Source: Bacteroidales bacterium
GTDB lineage: Bacteria > Bacteroidota > Bacteroidia > Bacteroidales > VadinHA17
Reading direction: 5' to 3'
Assembly (NCBI GenBank): GCA_013314865.1
Contig: JABUEV010000105.1
Location: 1-7,626, forward strand
Length of the DNA stretch: 7,626 bases
The position numbers and the translations under genes are program-made. This document shows positions 1 through 6,540 of the stretch, in pieces (within the stretch, counting starts at the first letter, position 1; each line of letters begins with the position of its first letter). The notes beneath the pieces were generated by a model, which saw only the letters and a program-made list of their open reading frames with translations, was not told where the DNA came from and searched no databases.

Positions 1-38
1 AAAAGCAATATCAGAATATAATGAGGTCTCAATTTCAT
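1..38 (-). CDS. 5' end of next operon gene, probably batE (partial)
   Basis: An ATG at 38 begins 2 nt after the batD TAA and stays open to the window edge, giving 12 complete codons: MKLRPHYILILL. Two basic residues followed by a hydrophobic run look like the start of a signal peptide. In Bacteroidota Bat operons, batD is commonly followed by batE, an exported TPR protein with an SH3-like domain, so batE is the best guess. The identity rests on position and this fragment only; the gene continues beyond base 1. Confidence 0.6.
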   Translation of the reverse strand, partial: MKLRPHYILILL

Positions 39-40
39 TT

Positions 41-1864
41 TTATTTATTAAAGTTTTCGATCAATCTGATTATTTTATCAGCTTCGTCGTTCAATTGAAC
101 AGCTTCAGTATCTGAGCCGGCAGGGGCATACCTGGCAAATTCGCATCTGTCGAGAAGCTTTGCAAGCCTGTCAATTATATCTTCATCAAATCCTTTCTCT
201 TTCAGGGCATTGAAAGCATTGGTTCTTGTTAGTCCGGAGACCGGTATACTTAGTTTATCACTAAGGTAGCCCCATATCCCTTTAAGCATTTCCTCATAGA
301 ACTTGTCAATCATTCCGGTTTTCAGGCAGCGGTGTGCTTCAGCCAGTCTCATTCTGGCCACTTTTGCCGCTTTTCTGTTTCGCACCGCCGATATATCGGA
401 TGTTCTTCTGATATGTTCTTTTCTGAATATCAGAACAGCAAAAAACATCAGGAGTGAGAATATGTAAAATGAATAGAATGTTCTTTTTGACGTAAGCAGT
501 GCAGGTTGCTTTCTTAAATTGCCTGGTTTTGAAGAAATAAACCGGATGTCTTTACCCAGATATTTAACATCCTCTTTTGAAACACCTCCAAAAACAGTTA
601 CCTCTGAGGATTCTCCACTGCCTCTTTCGACATGAAAACTGAATTCCTGAGTCGACAATTGTTCGTATTTGCCGGTTCCTATATCAAAATAGGAATATGT
701 AACCGGTGGAATTGTAAAATCTCCGTGATGTCTTGGTATAAGGAGATAATCAAAGGTTTTCTGACCGGTTGTTCCGTTTACACTGTTTTTAAGGTCTTCA
801 GTTATCTTTGGATCATACGTTTCTATGTCGGGAGGGAGATTGATTTTCGGAGCGCCAGCCAGCCTCAGGTTTCCGGATCCGGAAACAGAAATCTTCAGAT
901 TAATGGCGTCATTCACTTTTACAGAGTCTTTGCTAAGAGATGCTTTAATACTCAGTTTACCTGTCACACCCGAGAAATCTGATGGTTTTGTGCCAGGAAG
1001 GCTTTTTACATTGATTTTTATTCCCTGGCTTGCTATCATTCTGGGCACGTCGGTATATGTTGCAAAAAAGTCTCCAAAAAACGGATCAGATACACCGCTT
1101 TTCTTTCTTACAAGCACCGAGACCTGCACCGGTTCTATGGTCAATTCACCGGAGACCTGCGGATAGAGCAGGAATTGCTGGATTACACCTGTTCCGTAAA
1201 TAACGCCGTTTATATTTTCACGCTGAAGAGAAGTCAGAGGCGGAGTTTCTATCTCTGTTTTAAGAAACCCGTTGAAAGAGGGATATTTTATCTCATTAAT
1301 TCCTGAAAGATCAACTTTTGTGTATAGTTTAACAGTGGCTACAATATGTTCCCCAAGATACACATCTCGCTTGTTTAAGTTAATCCTCACAAAAATTTCT
1401 TCATCTGTAGCAATATTCTGGTCAGCCTCATCTTTTCCAGGTACTGCCTGCTGTGCAGGAGGCTGGCGCCTGGCTGAAGTGCCCGATATTACCTCAATTC
1501 TTGCAGAATCTGAACTGAAGGTTTTATTTTTTAAAGTCAGCTTCCCGGGACCAATTACATATTTCCCTTCCTTAACTGCCTGAAGATAATAAACATAAGT
1601 ATATTTGGTTTCTCTTGTAATCTTTCCGTTAATAATTTGTGTGCTTGAACTGAATGAAGTTTGAGGTCCCATTAGCTTATAGAAGCCATCAAAGGAAGGA
1701 GCGGTAAACTGACCCTCTCCCGAGTTTATGGTCCAGGATATAGTAAATTGCTCTCCTGCCCTTACAACTTCAGGGTACTCAACTTCAACCGAAATCTCCT
1801 GCCCTTTCGCTGTTAATGAATTCAGCACTACAGCAAAAAATAATATTCCCGTCAAAATTCTCAT
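41..1864 (-). CDS. batD: BatD family protein
   Basis: A 607-residue protein of typical BatD size and layout. A signal peptide (about 1-20, core ILTGILFFAVVLNSLTA) precedes a long extracytoplasmic region with three Ig-like beta modules that begin near 24, 157 and 303; each opens with an alternating strand such as EISVEVEYPEVVRAGEQF, RINLNKRDVYLGEHI or KASLSKDSVKVNDAI. A Pro/Gln/Ala-rich linker (about 128-155) separates the first two. The DPFFGDFF segment (260-267) is of a kind I recall from BatD proteins. A TM segment (about 463-480) is followed by basic residues RKEHIRR and a cytosolic helical domain (about 490-605) ending with the FARYAP motif (576-581). That domain matches the C-terminus of the third gene's product. 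It starts 10 nt after batC with an A-rich leader, and the next gene starts 2 nt beyond its TAA. The role is unknown; an extracellular scaffold with a cytosolic tail is inference. Confidence 0.94.
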   Translation of the reverse strand: MRILTGILFFAVVLNSLTAKGQEISVEVEYPEVVRAGEQFTISWTINSGEGQFTAPSFDGFYKLMGPQTSFSSSTQIINGKITRETKYTYVYYLQAVKEGKYVIGPGKLTLKNKTFSSDSARIEVISGTSARRQPPAQQAVPGKDEADQNIATDEEIFVRINLNKRDVYLGEHIVATVKLYTKVDLSGINEIKYPSFNGFLKTEIETPPLTSLQRENINGVIYGTGVIQQFLLYPQVSGELTIEPVQVSVLVRKKSGVSDPFFGDFFATYTDVPRMIASQGIKINVKSLPGTKPSDFSGVTGKLSIKASLSKDSVKVNDAINLKISVSGSGNLRLAGAPKINLPPDIETYDPKITEDLKNSVNGTTGQKTFDYLLIPRHHGDFTIPPVTYSYFDIGTGKYEQLSTQEFSFHVERGSGESSEVTVFGGVSKEDVKYLGKDIRFISSKPGNLRKQPALLTSKRTFYSFYIFSLLMFFAVLIFRKEHIRRTSDISAVRNRKAAKVARMRLAEAHRCLKTGMIDKFYEEMLKGIWGYLSDKLSIPVSGLTRTNAFNALKEKGFDEDIIDRLAKLLDRCEFARYAPAGSDTEAVQLNDEADKIIRLIENFNK

Positions 1865-1874
1865 ATCATTTTCT

Positions 1875-2624
1875 TTACCAGTTTTTCATAGTTCTTATCC
1901 TGGCTTTTGCAGCCTTTTCCAGCTTCACCTTTTCCTGTATTCTCTTTTCATCATTTTCCAGAGCATTCAGAATTCTCTCAGCATCTTCTTTTGACAAACC
2001 TTGTTGCTGTTCATTCATTTTCTGGTTGTCTGCCTGATTATCCTGGTTCTGCTCCTGATTCTGGTTTTGGTTTTGGTTTTGATTCTGCTCTTTCTCCTGA
2101 TCTTGCTTATCGTTCTTCTTGTCGTCCTGGTCACTTTTTTCATTTTTATCCTGCTGTTGCTGTTCTTGCTGTTGCTTTGCAAGAAGATCCTGAGCATAGG
2201 CAAGATTATATTTCGCTTCCATATTGCCAGGATTCAATCGGAGAGAGTTTTTATAAGCTTCAATGCTTTCCTGAATTTTATTATTCATTAGCAAGGAGTT
2301 GCCAAGGTTGTAAAAAGCTGATGATTTCTGATTTTTATCCGTAGTGCCGGAATTTATATTATCCAGAAACATTTTTCCTGCATCTTCGTATTTCTTCTGT
2401 TTATACAATGCATCACCTGTATTGAATAAAGCTTTTTGAGAGTTCCTGTTTTTATCGATAGCTTTCCTGTAAAGAATTTCAGATTCAGGGTAGTTTTCTT
2501 TGTTGTATTCACGGTTACCCTTTCTGATGTATTTATTATCAGCCTGGGCATAGACTGCTAATGACGAAAGCATTAATGCCGTAATCAGCAAAAAATGAGA
2601 TTTCACCGTCATAGTCATTTTCAT
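1875..2624 (-). CDS. batC: BatC, exported TPR protein with Gln/Asn-rich tract
   Basis: A 249-residue protein from the chosen ATG. It has a signal peptide (core FLLITALMLSSLAVYA, cleavage probably after residue 26), then three TPR-like repeats (about 31-64, 65-98 and 101-134; the last has the clear NLG and NPGN features). A low-complexity segment (about 150-208) is dominated by Gln, Asn, Lys, Asp and Glu. A conserved-looking C-terminus (209-249) runs from LSKEDAERIL to a final Trp, as I recall for BatC homologues. It should be periplasmic and likely offers a TPR surface to BatA, BatB or BatD. The frame stays open upstream to a TTG at 2714 inside batB, but that would put about 30 residues before the signal peptide. 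The ATG at 2624 gives a normal signal peptide; ATGs at 2639, 2618 and 2612 are alternatives. batD starts 10 nt after the stop. The gene call is firm and the exact start is uncertain. Confidence 0.9.
   Translation of the reverse strand: MKMTMTVKSHFLLITALMLSSLAVYAQADNKYIRKGNREYNKENYPESEILYRKAIDKNRNSQKALFNTGDALYKQKKYEDAGKMFLDNINSGTTDKNQKSSAFYNLGNSLLMNNKIQESIEAYKNSLRLNPGNMEAKYNLAYAQDLLAKQQQEQQQQDKNEKSDQDDKKNDKQDQEKEQNQNQNQNQNQEQNQDNQADNQKMNEQQQGLSKEDAERILNALENDEKRIQEKVKLEKAAKARIRTMKNW
2063..2080 (+). repeat. Tandem hexanucleotide GGTTTT x3 inside batC
   Basis: Three perfect head-to-tail copies of GGTTTT on the plus strand (AAAACC on the coding strand) encode alternating Gln-Asn within the BatC low-complexity tract. 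Degenerate copies with CAG/AAT codons flank them on both sides. The unit is six bases, so gain or loss of a copy would keep the reading frame and change the protein by two residues. Length variation between strains is inference. Confidence 0.8.
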
Positions 2625-2643
2625 ATTCTTTAACAGCATCTTA

Positions 2644-3684
2644 TCATATTCTGAACCTGAATAATTTAATATTTGCAAGCTTTCTGTTCTTTCTTTCCAT
2701 AATAAGGAATTCAAGCATTATGAATATCAATGACATAGCAGCAAAAACCTGAAACTGATCGTTATATTCCGTATACATTTTACTTTCAAGTTCTTCCTTT
2801 TTCATCTTCTTGATTTCATCGTAAATTATGTCAAGCCCGATATTAGTGTTGGATGCCCTGACATATTTACCTTCGGTTGAAAGGGCAATCTTTTTGAGAA
2901 TATCCTCATTTAGTTTTGTTATTACAGTATTGCCGTCTCTGTCCTTAAGATAATCAGTGCCTCCGCTGGTCTTTACCGGAACAGGCACTCCCTCAGGCGA
3001 GCCTATGCCTACTGTATGTATCACTATACCTGCCTTTGAAGCTTCGGAAGCGGCTGTTATTGGATCGTCCTCATGGTTTTCGCCATCAGTAATTATTATC
3101 ATTGCACGGCTTTTACCTTCGCCGGGGCTGAAAGATCTTATACCAAGGTTTATTGCAGCGCCGATTGCCGTACCCTGTTTTGGCACCATGTCAGGAGATA
3201 TGGATGAAAGAAACATTTTTGCTGACACATAATCAGAAGTGACAGGTATCTGTGTATACGCATCACCTGCAAATACAATAAGCCCAATCTTGTCATTGCT
3301 GAGATTATCTACAAGCCGTGAGATAGCCTGTTTTGCCCTTTCAAGCCTGTTAGGCTGAATGTCTTCGGCAAGCATTGAATTGCTCACGTCGAGAGCTATA
3401 ATCACTTCAACGCCCTGTTTTTTTACTTCTTCAATTTTTGAACCGAATTGTGGACGGGCCATCATAATAAGAATTGAAGAGAATGCAAGCAGTTCCAGAA
3501 TAAATTTGACGACCGGCCTGGTCCTCGACCTTTCAGGAGTTAGTCTGTTCAGAAGCTCTGAATTGCCGAGTTTCTCAAATGCTTTTTTCCTTCTTGCCTC
3601 ATTCAGTATATAAATTAAAACAAAGAATGGAAGCAAGAATAAAAAGTTGAGATATTCCTGATTGGCAAATCTGAATAACTGCAT
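2644..3684 (-). CDS. batB: BatB, membrane-anchored VWA-domain protein
   Basis: A 346-residue paralogue of BatA with the same layout: TM1 (about 11-28), a strongly basic loop (31-60), TM2 (about 59-76) ending in ARPQ, a VWA domain (about 92-295), TM3 (about 311-328) and a basic tail. The MIDAS is intact: D99, S101 and S103 (ALDVSNSM), T172 in KQGTAIG, and D200 in IITDG. The charge pattern (basic after TM1, basic after TM3) predicts a periplasmic VWA domain. A short insert around 230-256 (including TSGGTDYLKDRDGN) is more polar than the matching part of BatA. It starts 9 nt after the batA stop without a visible Shine-Dalgarno; its TGA lies a few bases before candidate batC ATGs. Position between a first VWA gene and the TPR gene batC supports the batB call. 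Heteromeric assembly of BatA with BatB is plausible but inferred. Confidence 0.94.
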   Translation of the reverse strand: MQLFRFANQEYLNFLFLLPFFVLIYILNEARRKKAFEKLGNSELLNRLTPERSRTRPVVKFILELLAFSSILIMMARPQFGSKIEEVKKQGVEVIIALDVSNSMLAEDIQPNRLERAKQAISRLVDNLSNDKIGLIVFAGDAYTQIPVTSDYVSAKMFLSSISPDMVPKQGTAIGAAINLGIRSFSPGEGKSRAMIIITDGENHEDDPITAASEASKAGIVIHTVGIGSPEGVPVPVKTSGGTDYLKDRDGNTVITKLNEDILKKIALSTEGKYVRASNTNIGLDIIYDEIKKMKKEELESKMYTEYNDQFQVFAAMSLIFIMLEFLIMERKNRKLANIKLFRFRI

Positions 3685-3693
3685 AAGTCTTAG

Positions 3694-4686
3694 TTATATG
3701 AGTTTCCTCAGCAAAGTATAACGCATAATTAATTCCATACCAGCCAGTACAAGAACAACCAGTCCGGCTGACATGTATCTTTCCTCCTTTCTGGTATATT
3801 GCCTGACATCAATTTTTGACTTTTCCATTTTATCAATTTCAGCATAAACCTCAACAAGTTTGTTGTTGTCAGTGGCTCTGAAATACCTTCCCCCGGTTTT
3901 TGCCGAAATATCTTTCAGCAAAGGTTCGTCAATTTCCACCTGCATATTCTGGTACTGGACCCCGAACGGAGTCTGCACAGGATAAGGAGCAGTTCCCATC
4001 GAACCAACGCCAATGGTATAAACCCTGATTCCATAAGTTTTTGCTATATCTGCTGCTGTTGACGGTGCGACTTCTCCCCTGTTATTTACTCCGTCGGTAA
4101 GAAGGATAATTACTTTACTTTTGGCATCGGAGTCCTTAATTCTGTTTACTGCAGTTGCCAGCCCGTTACCTATTGCAGTGCCATCCTCAATCATTCCGCT
4201 TTCTATTTCCCTGAGGAGGTTTATGAGAACAGCGTGATCTGTCGTAAGCGGACACTGTGTAAAACTTTCACCACTGAAAACCACCAGCCCGATTCTGTCA
4301 TACGGTCTTCCGGATATAAACTCGGTTGCTACATTTTTTGATGCTTCAAGCCTGTCGGGTTTAAAGTCCCTTGCCAGCATACTGCCTGAAATGTCGAGTG
4401 CCAGCATGATATCAATTCCCTCAGTGGTAACATCCTGAAATTTATCGGATGATTGCGGTCTTGCCAGGATGAGTATCAAAATTGTAACCGTTATCACTCT
4501 CATCAAAAACAAAAAATGCCGCAGATAGTTTCTGAATGTAGTACCTGCTTTCTGAAAAGGCTGTAATCCCGGCATCCTGAAAGAGGCAGATGTCTTCTGC
4601 TGTCTCATGATGTAGAATGCCGCCATTGCAGGGACTGCAAGCAGTAAATAAAGAAATTGCGGATCTCTGAAGGTAATTCCTCTCAT
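3694..4686 (-). CDS. batA: BatA, membrane-anchored VWA-domain protein
   Basis: A 330-residue inner-membrane protein with two N-terminal TM segments (about 11-27 and 57-76), a VWA domain (about 90-290) and a C-terminal TM (about 305-322). The VWA metal site (MIDAS) is complete: DxSxS at D98, S100 and S102 (ALDISGSM), T170 in EDGTAIG, and D198 in LLTDG. The ARPQ motif after TM2 and the TQCPLTTD segment (143-150) are typical of the BatA/BatB family. The loop between TM1 and TM2 is rich in Lys/Arg, which by the positive-inside rule puts the loop in the cytoplasm and the VWA domain in the periplasm. The ATG overlaps the preceding TGA by 4 nt, and batB follows after 9 nt. It is called BatA rather than BatB because it comes first of the pair and directly precedes a second VWA gene that leads into the TPR gene. 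Its biochemical role is unknown; MIDAS-dependent protein binding is expected from the fold. Confidence 0.94.
   Translation of the reverse strand: MRGITFRDPQFLYLLLAVPAMAAFYIMRQQKTSASFRMPGLQPFQKAGTTFRNYLRHFLFLMRVITVTILILILARPQSSDKFQDVTTEGIDIMLALDISGSMLARDFKPDRLEASKNVATEFISGRPYDRIGLVVFSGESFTQCPLTTDHAVLINLLREIESGMIEDGTAIGNGLATAVNRIKDSDAKSKVIILLTDGVNNRGEVAPSTAADIAKTYGIRVYTIGVGSMGTAPYPVQTPFGVQYQNMQVEIDEPLLKDISAKTGGRYFRATDNNKLVEVYAEIDKMEKSKIDVRQYTRKEERYMSAGLVVLVLAGMELIMRYTLLRKLI
4683..4686 (-). promoter_or_regulatory. ATGA stop/start overlap, BatD-like gene to batA
   Basis: This is a second ATGA overlap: the BatD-like gene ends at the TGA embedded in the batA start. With the upstream overlap it makes DUF58, the BatD-like gene and batA a continuous chain of coupled frames, supporting co-production of these three proteins. 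Confidence 0.7.
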
Positions 4687-5669
4687 GCCTTATCCTGTTT
4701 CACATTTTCACCTACTTGTACCGGCCCGGCAGGAACCTCCTGCTTTGTATTATTTACAAAATCCCAGCTTAGTTCGAAGACTGACTCATTCTCGGTTGGC
4801 TCAGGCCTGTACTTTGCAAATTTAACAAGGTCTGCCCCGTTAAGAACAGATTTCAGTTTGTTGTATGTTTCATCTTTTTTAAATCCTGATTTTACAAGCG
4901 CATCAAGAGTTTCCGAGGTGGTCATCTCAAGCGAATCAACTCCAAACCTGTCTTCAATATATTTTCTTAGAATTTCTGTAAGCCGTGAATAATACTTTTT
5001 GGTTTCACCCTTTTGCCAGAGTTTTTCTTCCCTCAGTTTTTCCAGTTCACGAAATGCAATTACGTGCGGCGGGTCTTTAATTACCGGTAGCTCAACAGCA
5101 GGTTTTCTCCCTCTTAATCTTTTCACCATCCTTATAATAAGCCATGAGACACCCGCCAGTATCAAACCTGCAAGCAGCCAGGGAAATATTTCATCAAAAG
5201 TGAGCGGAGCCTTATACGGACCTATAATGTCAAAGATTTTTGAAACCGTATCGGGCGGGGTTATTTCTACTCTTCTGACATTCAGATAAGCATAGCCTGA
5301 ATAAAATCTTTTTATACCGCTTTCATCCTTCCGTTCGGCAAAAACCGGATTAATCCTGTAATGGCCTGAATCAAATGAGGTAACAAGATATTTCTCAACG
5401 ATTTGAATCCTTCCCTCACCAATTTCTGCAGTGTCTGACTGAGGTCCTGCAAGGATTTCTATATTCCTGCACAAAGTATCCCTGAAATAAGGGATGTCAA
5501 GTTTTATTCCGGAAGGCTGATCCACTATGATTTTATAGTAAACCTGGTCGCCCAGATATATGCTTGAGGTATCAAATACAGAATTTACCGAGACATCCTG
5601 TGCAAAAACTGCCCGGCCAAGTGCAATAATAATTAGTAAACCTGATATCTTCTTAAATCTTAATGTCAT
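4683..5669 (-). CDS. BatD-like single-pass membrane protein (DUF4381-like)
   Basis: A 328-residue protein with an N-terminal signal peptide (about 1-23, hydrophobic core LLIIIALG, likely cleavage after VFA). An extracytoplasmic beta-rich region (about 24-140) contains SSIYLGDQVYYKI, similar to the start of an Ig-like module in BatD. A TM segment follows (about 161-180, FPWLLAGLILAGVSWLIIRM), then basic residues KRLRGRK consistent with a cytosolic continuation, and a charged helical domain (about 200-305) ending in FAKYRP. That C-terminal domain aligns by eye with the C-terminus of BatD encoded downstream, so the protein resembles a short BatD with one Ig-like module. It sits between the DUF58 gene and batA, where Bacteroidota Bat operons commonly carry a poorly named gene annotated as hypothetical, DUF4381 or BatD-like. 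It overlaps both neighbours by 4 nt (ATGA). Its function is not established; a scaffold between periplasmic and cytosolic parts is inference. Gene reality is very secure, the family name less so. Confidence 0.9.
   Translation of the reverse strand: MTLRFKKISGLLIIIALGRAVFAQDVSVNSVFDTSSIYLGDQVYYKIIVDQPSGIKLDIPYFRDTLCRNIEILAGPQSDTAEIGEGRIQIVEKYLVTSFDSGHYRINPVFAERKDESGIKRFYSGYAYLNVRRVEITPPDTVSKIFDIIGPYKAPLTFDEIFPWLLAGLILAGVSWLIIRMVKRLRGRKPAVELPVIKDPPHVIAFRELEKLREEKLWQKGETKKYYSRLTEILRKYIEDRFGVDSLEMTTSETLDALVKSGFKKDETYNKLKSVLNGADLVKFAKYRPEPTENESVFELSWDFVNNTKQEVPAGPVQVGENVKQDKA
5666..5669 (-). promoter_or_regulatory. ATGA stop/start overlap, DUF58 gene to BatD-like gene
   Basis: The TGA of the DUF58 gene shares two bases with the ATG of the next gene. 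This layout usually means translational coupling by terminating ribosomes, which would tie the level of the membrane protein to the cytosolic DUF58 protein. No separate Shine-Dalgarno is evident ahead of the second start. Confidence 0.7.
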
Positions 5670-6529
5670 CTCTTTTCAAACAGGTTCATTAATGGCTTAA
5701 CATAATCTTTTCCGGTAGCTAATTCCACATAATCGGTTCCGCACCTTTTAAAGATACTTCTAATCGTTTCAACATGATTTTTCCACCATTCCTCATAGCT
5801 TTTCCTGACTTGTTTTGAAGATGTATCAATCCATTTCTCTTCTCCTGTCTCAGCGTCAAGCACCTTTATCAGACCTGCGTCAGGAACAGACATCTCGAGA
5901 GGATCATAGATTTTCAGGGCAACCACATCGTGTTTGTTAGAAGCAATTCTAAGTGCTTCCTCAAAATCAGGACCTTTGAAGTCGGAAATGATAAATGCAG
6001 TGCATCGCTTCTTAATGGCATTAGTCATGAATTTCAAAGGATCATTCAGGTTTGTGAGTTTGCTTTCAGGTTCAAACTCAATCAATTCCCTTATTATTCT
6101 CAAAATATGCTTTCTTCCTTTCTGGGGCGGAATGAATTTTTCAATTTTGTCAGAAAAGAAAATCACACCTGCCTTGTCGTTATTGTATATAGCAGAAAAT
6201 GAAAGCACTGCAGCAATTTCCGTCATCAGTTCCCTCTTGAACGAAGCAGTGGTTCCAAAACTTCCTGAACCACTGACATCAATAAGGAGCATCACAGTCA
6301 GTTCCCTTTCCTCCTCGTATATCTTTACATAAGGATGATTGAATCTGGCAGTAACATTCCAGTCGATACTTCTGATGTCGTCACCATACTGGTATTCTCT
6401 TACTTCGCTGAAAGCAATACCCCTGCCTTTAAAAGCACTATGGTACTCACCGGCAAAAATATGCCGTGTAAGTCCGCGTGTCTTTATCTCAATCCTTCTT
6501 ACTTTCTTTATGAGCTCAGTTGTTTCCAC
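5666..6529 (-). CDS. DUF58 family protein (VWA-like, probable MoxR partner)
   Basis: Soluble 287-residue DUF58 protein with no signal peptide or TM segment, so probably cytosolic. The DUF58 hallmark lies at residues 44-62, including EYQYGDDIRSIDWN followed by TAR. A VWA-like fold follows: a hydrophobic strand leads into a MIDAS-type DxSxS at D84, S86 and S88, and a later strand ends in ISDFKG with D183, the position of the distal MIDAS aspartate. T159 is a possible third metal-site residue, which I cannot confirm by eye. The start is GTG; the downstream residues METTELIKKVRRIEIKTRGL look like the usual N-terminus of Bacteroidota homologues, and no ATG lies nearby in frame. It begins 11 nt after the ATPase stop, and its TGA overlaps the next ATG by 4 nt (ATGA), suggesting translational coupling. 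By family precedent and position it is the likely direct client or adaptor of the ATPase; this is inference. Confidence 0.95.
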   Translation of the reverse strand: METTELIKKVRRIEIKTRGLTRHIFAGEYHSAFKGRGIAFSEVREYQYGDDIRSIDWNVTARFNHPYVKIYEEERELTVMLLIDVSGSGSFGTTASFKRELMTEIAAVLSFSAIYNNDKAGVIFFSDKIEKFIPPQKGRKHILRIIRELIEFEPESKLTNLNDPLKFMTNAIKKRCTAFIISDFKGPDFEEALRIASNKHDVVALKIYDPLEMSVPDAGLIKVLDAETGEEKWIDTSSKQVRKSYEEWWKNHVETIRSIFKRCGTDYVELATGKDYVKPLMNLFEKR

Positions 6530-6540
6530 AAGGATAATTA

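Noticed and set aside
632..1583. Several plus-strand open frames of about 100 codons opposite batD.
   Set aside because: They overlap each other and the well-supported batD frame, show no recognisable domains and have no start context. They are antisense shadows.
2001..2291. Plus-strand frame encoding a very hydrophobic Leu/Ile/Val-rich protein that could be mistaken for a small membrane protein.
   Set aside because: It is the reverse complement of the Gln/Asn/Lys/Asp-rich codons of batC. Such codons read as Leu, Val, Ile and Phe on the other strand, so the hydrophobicity is a composition artefact.
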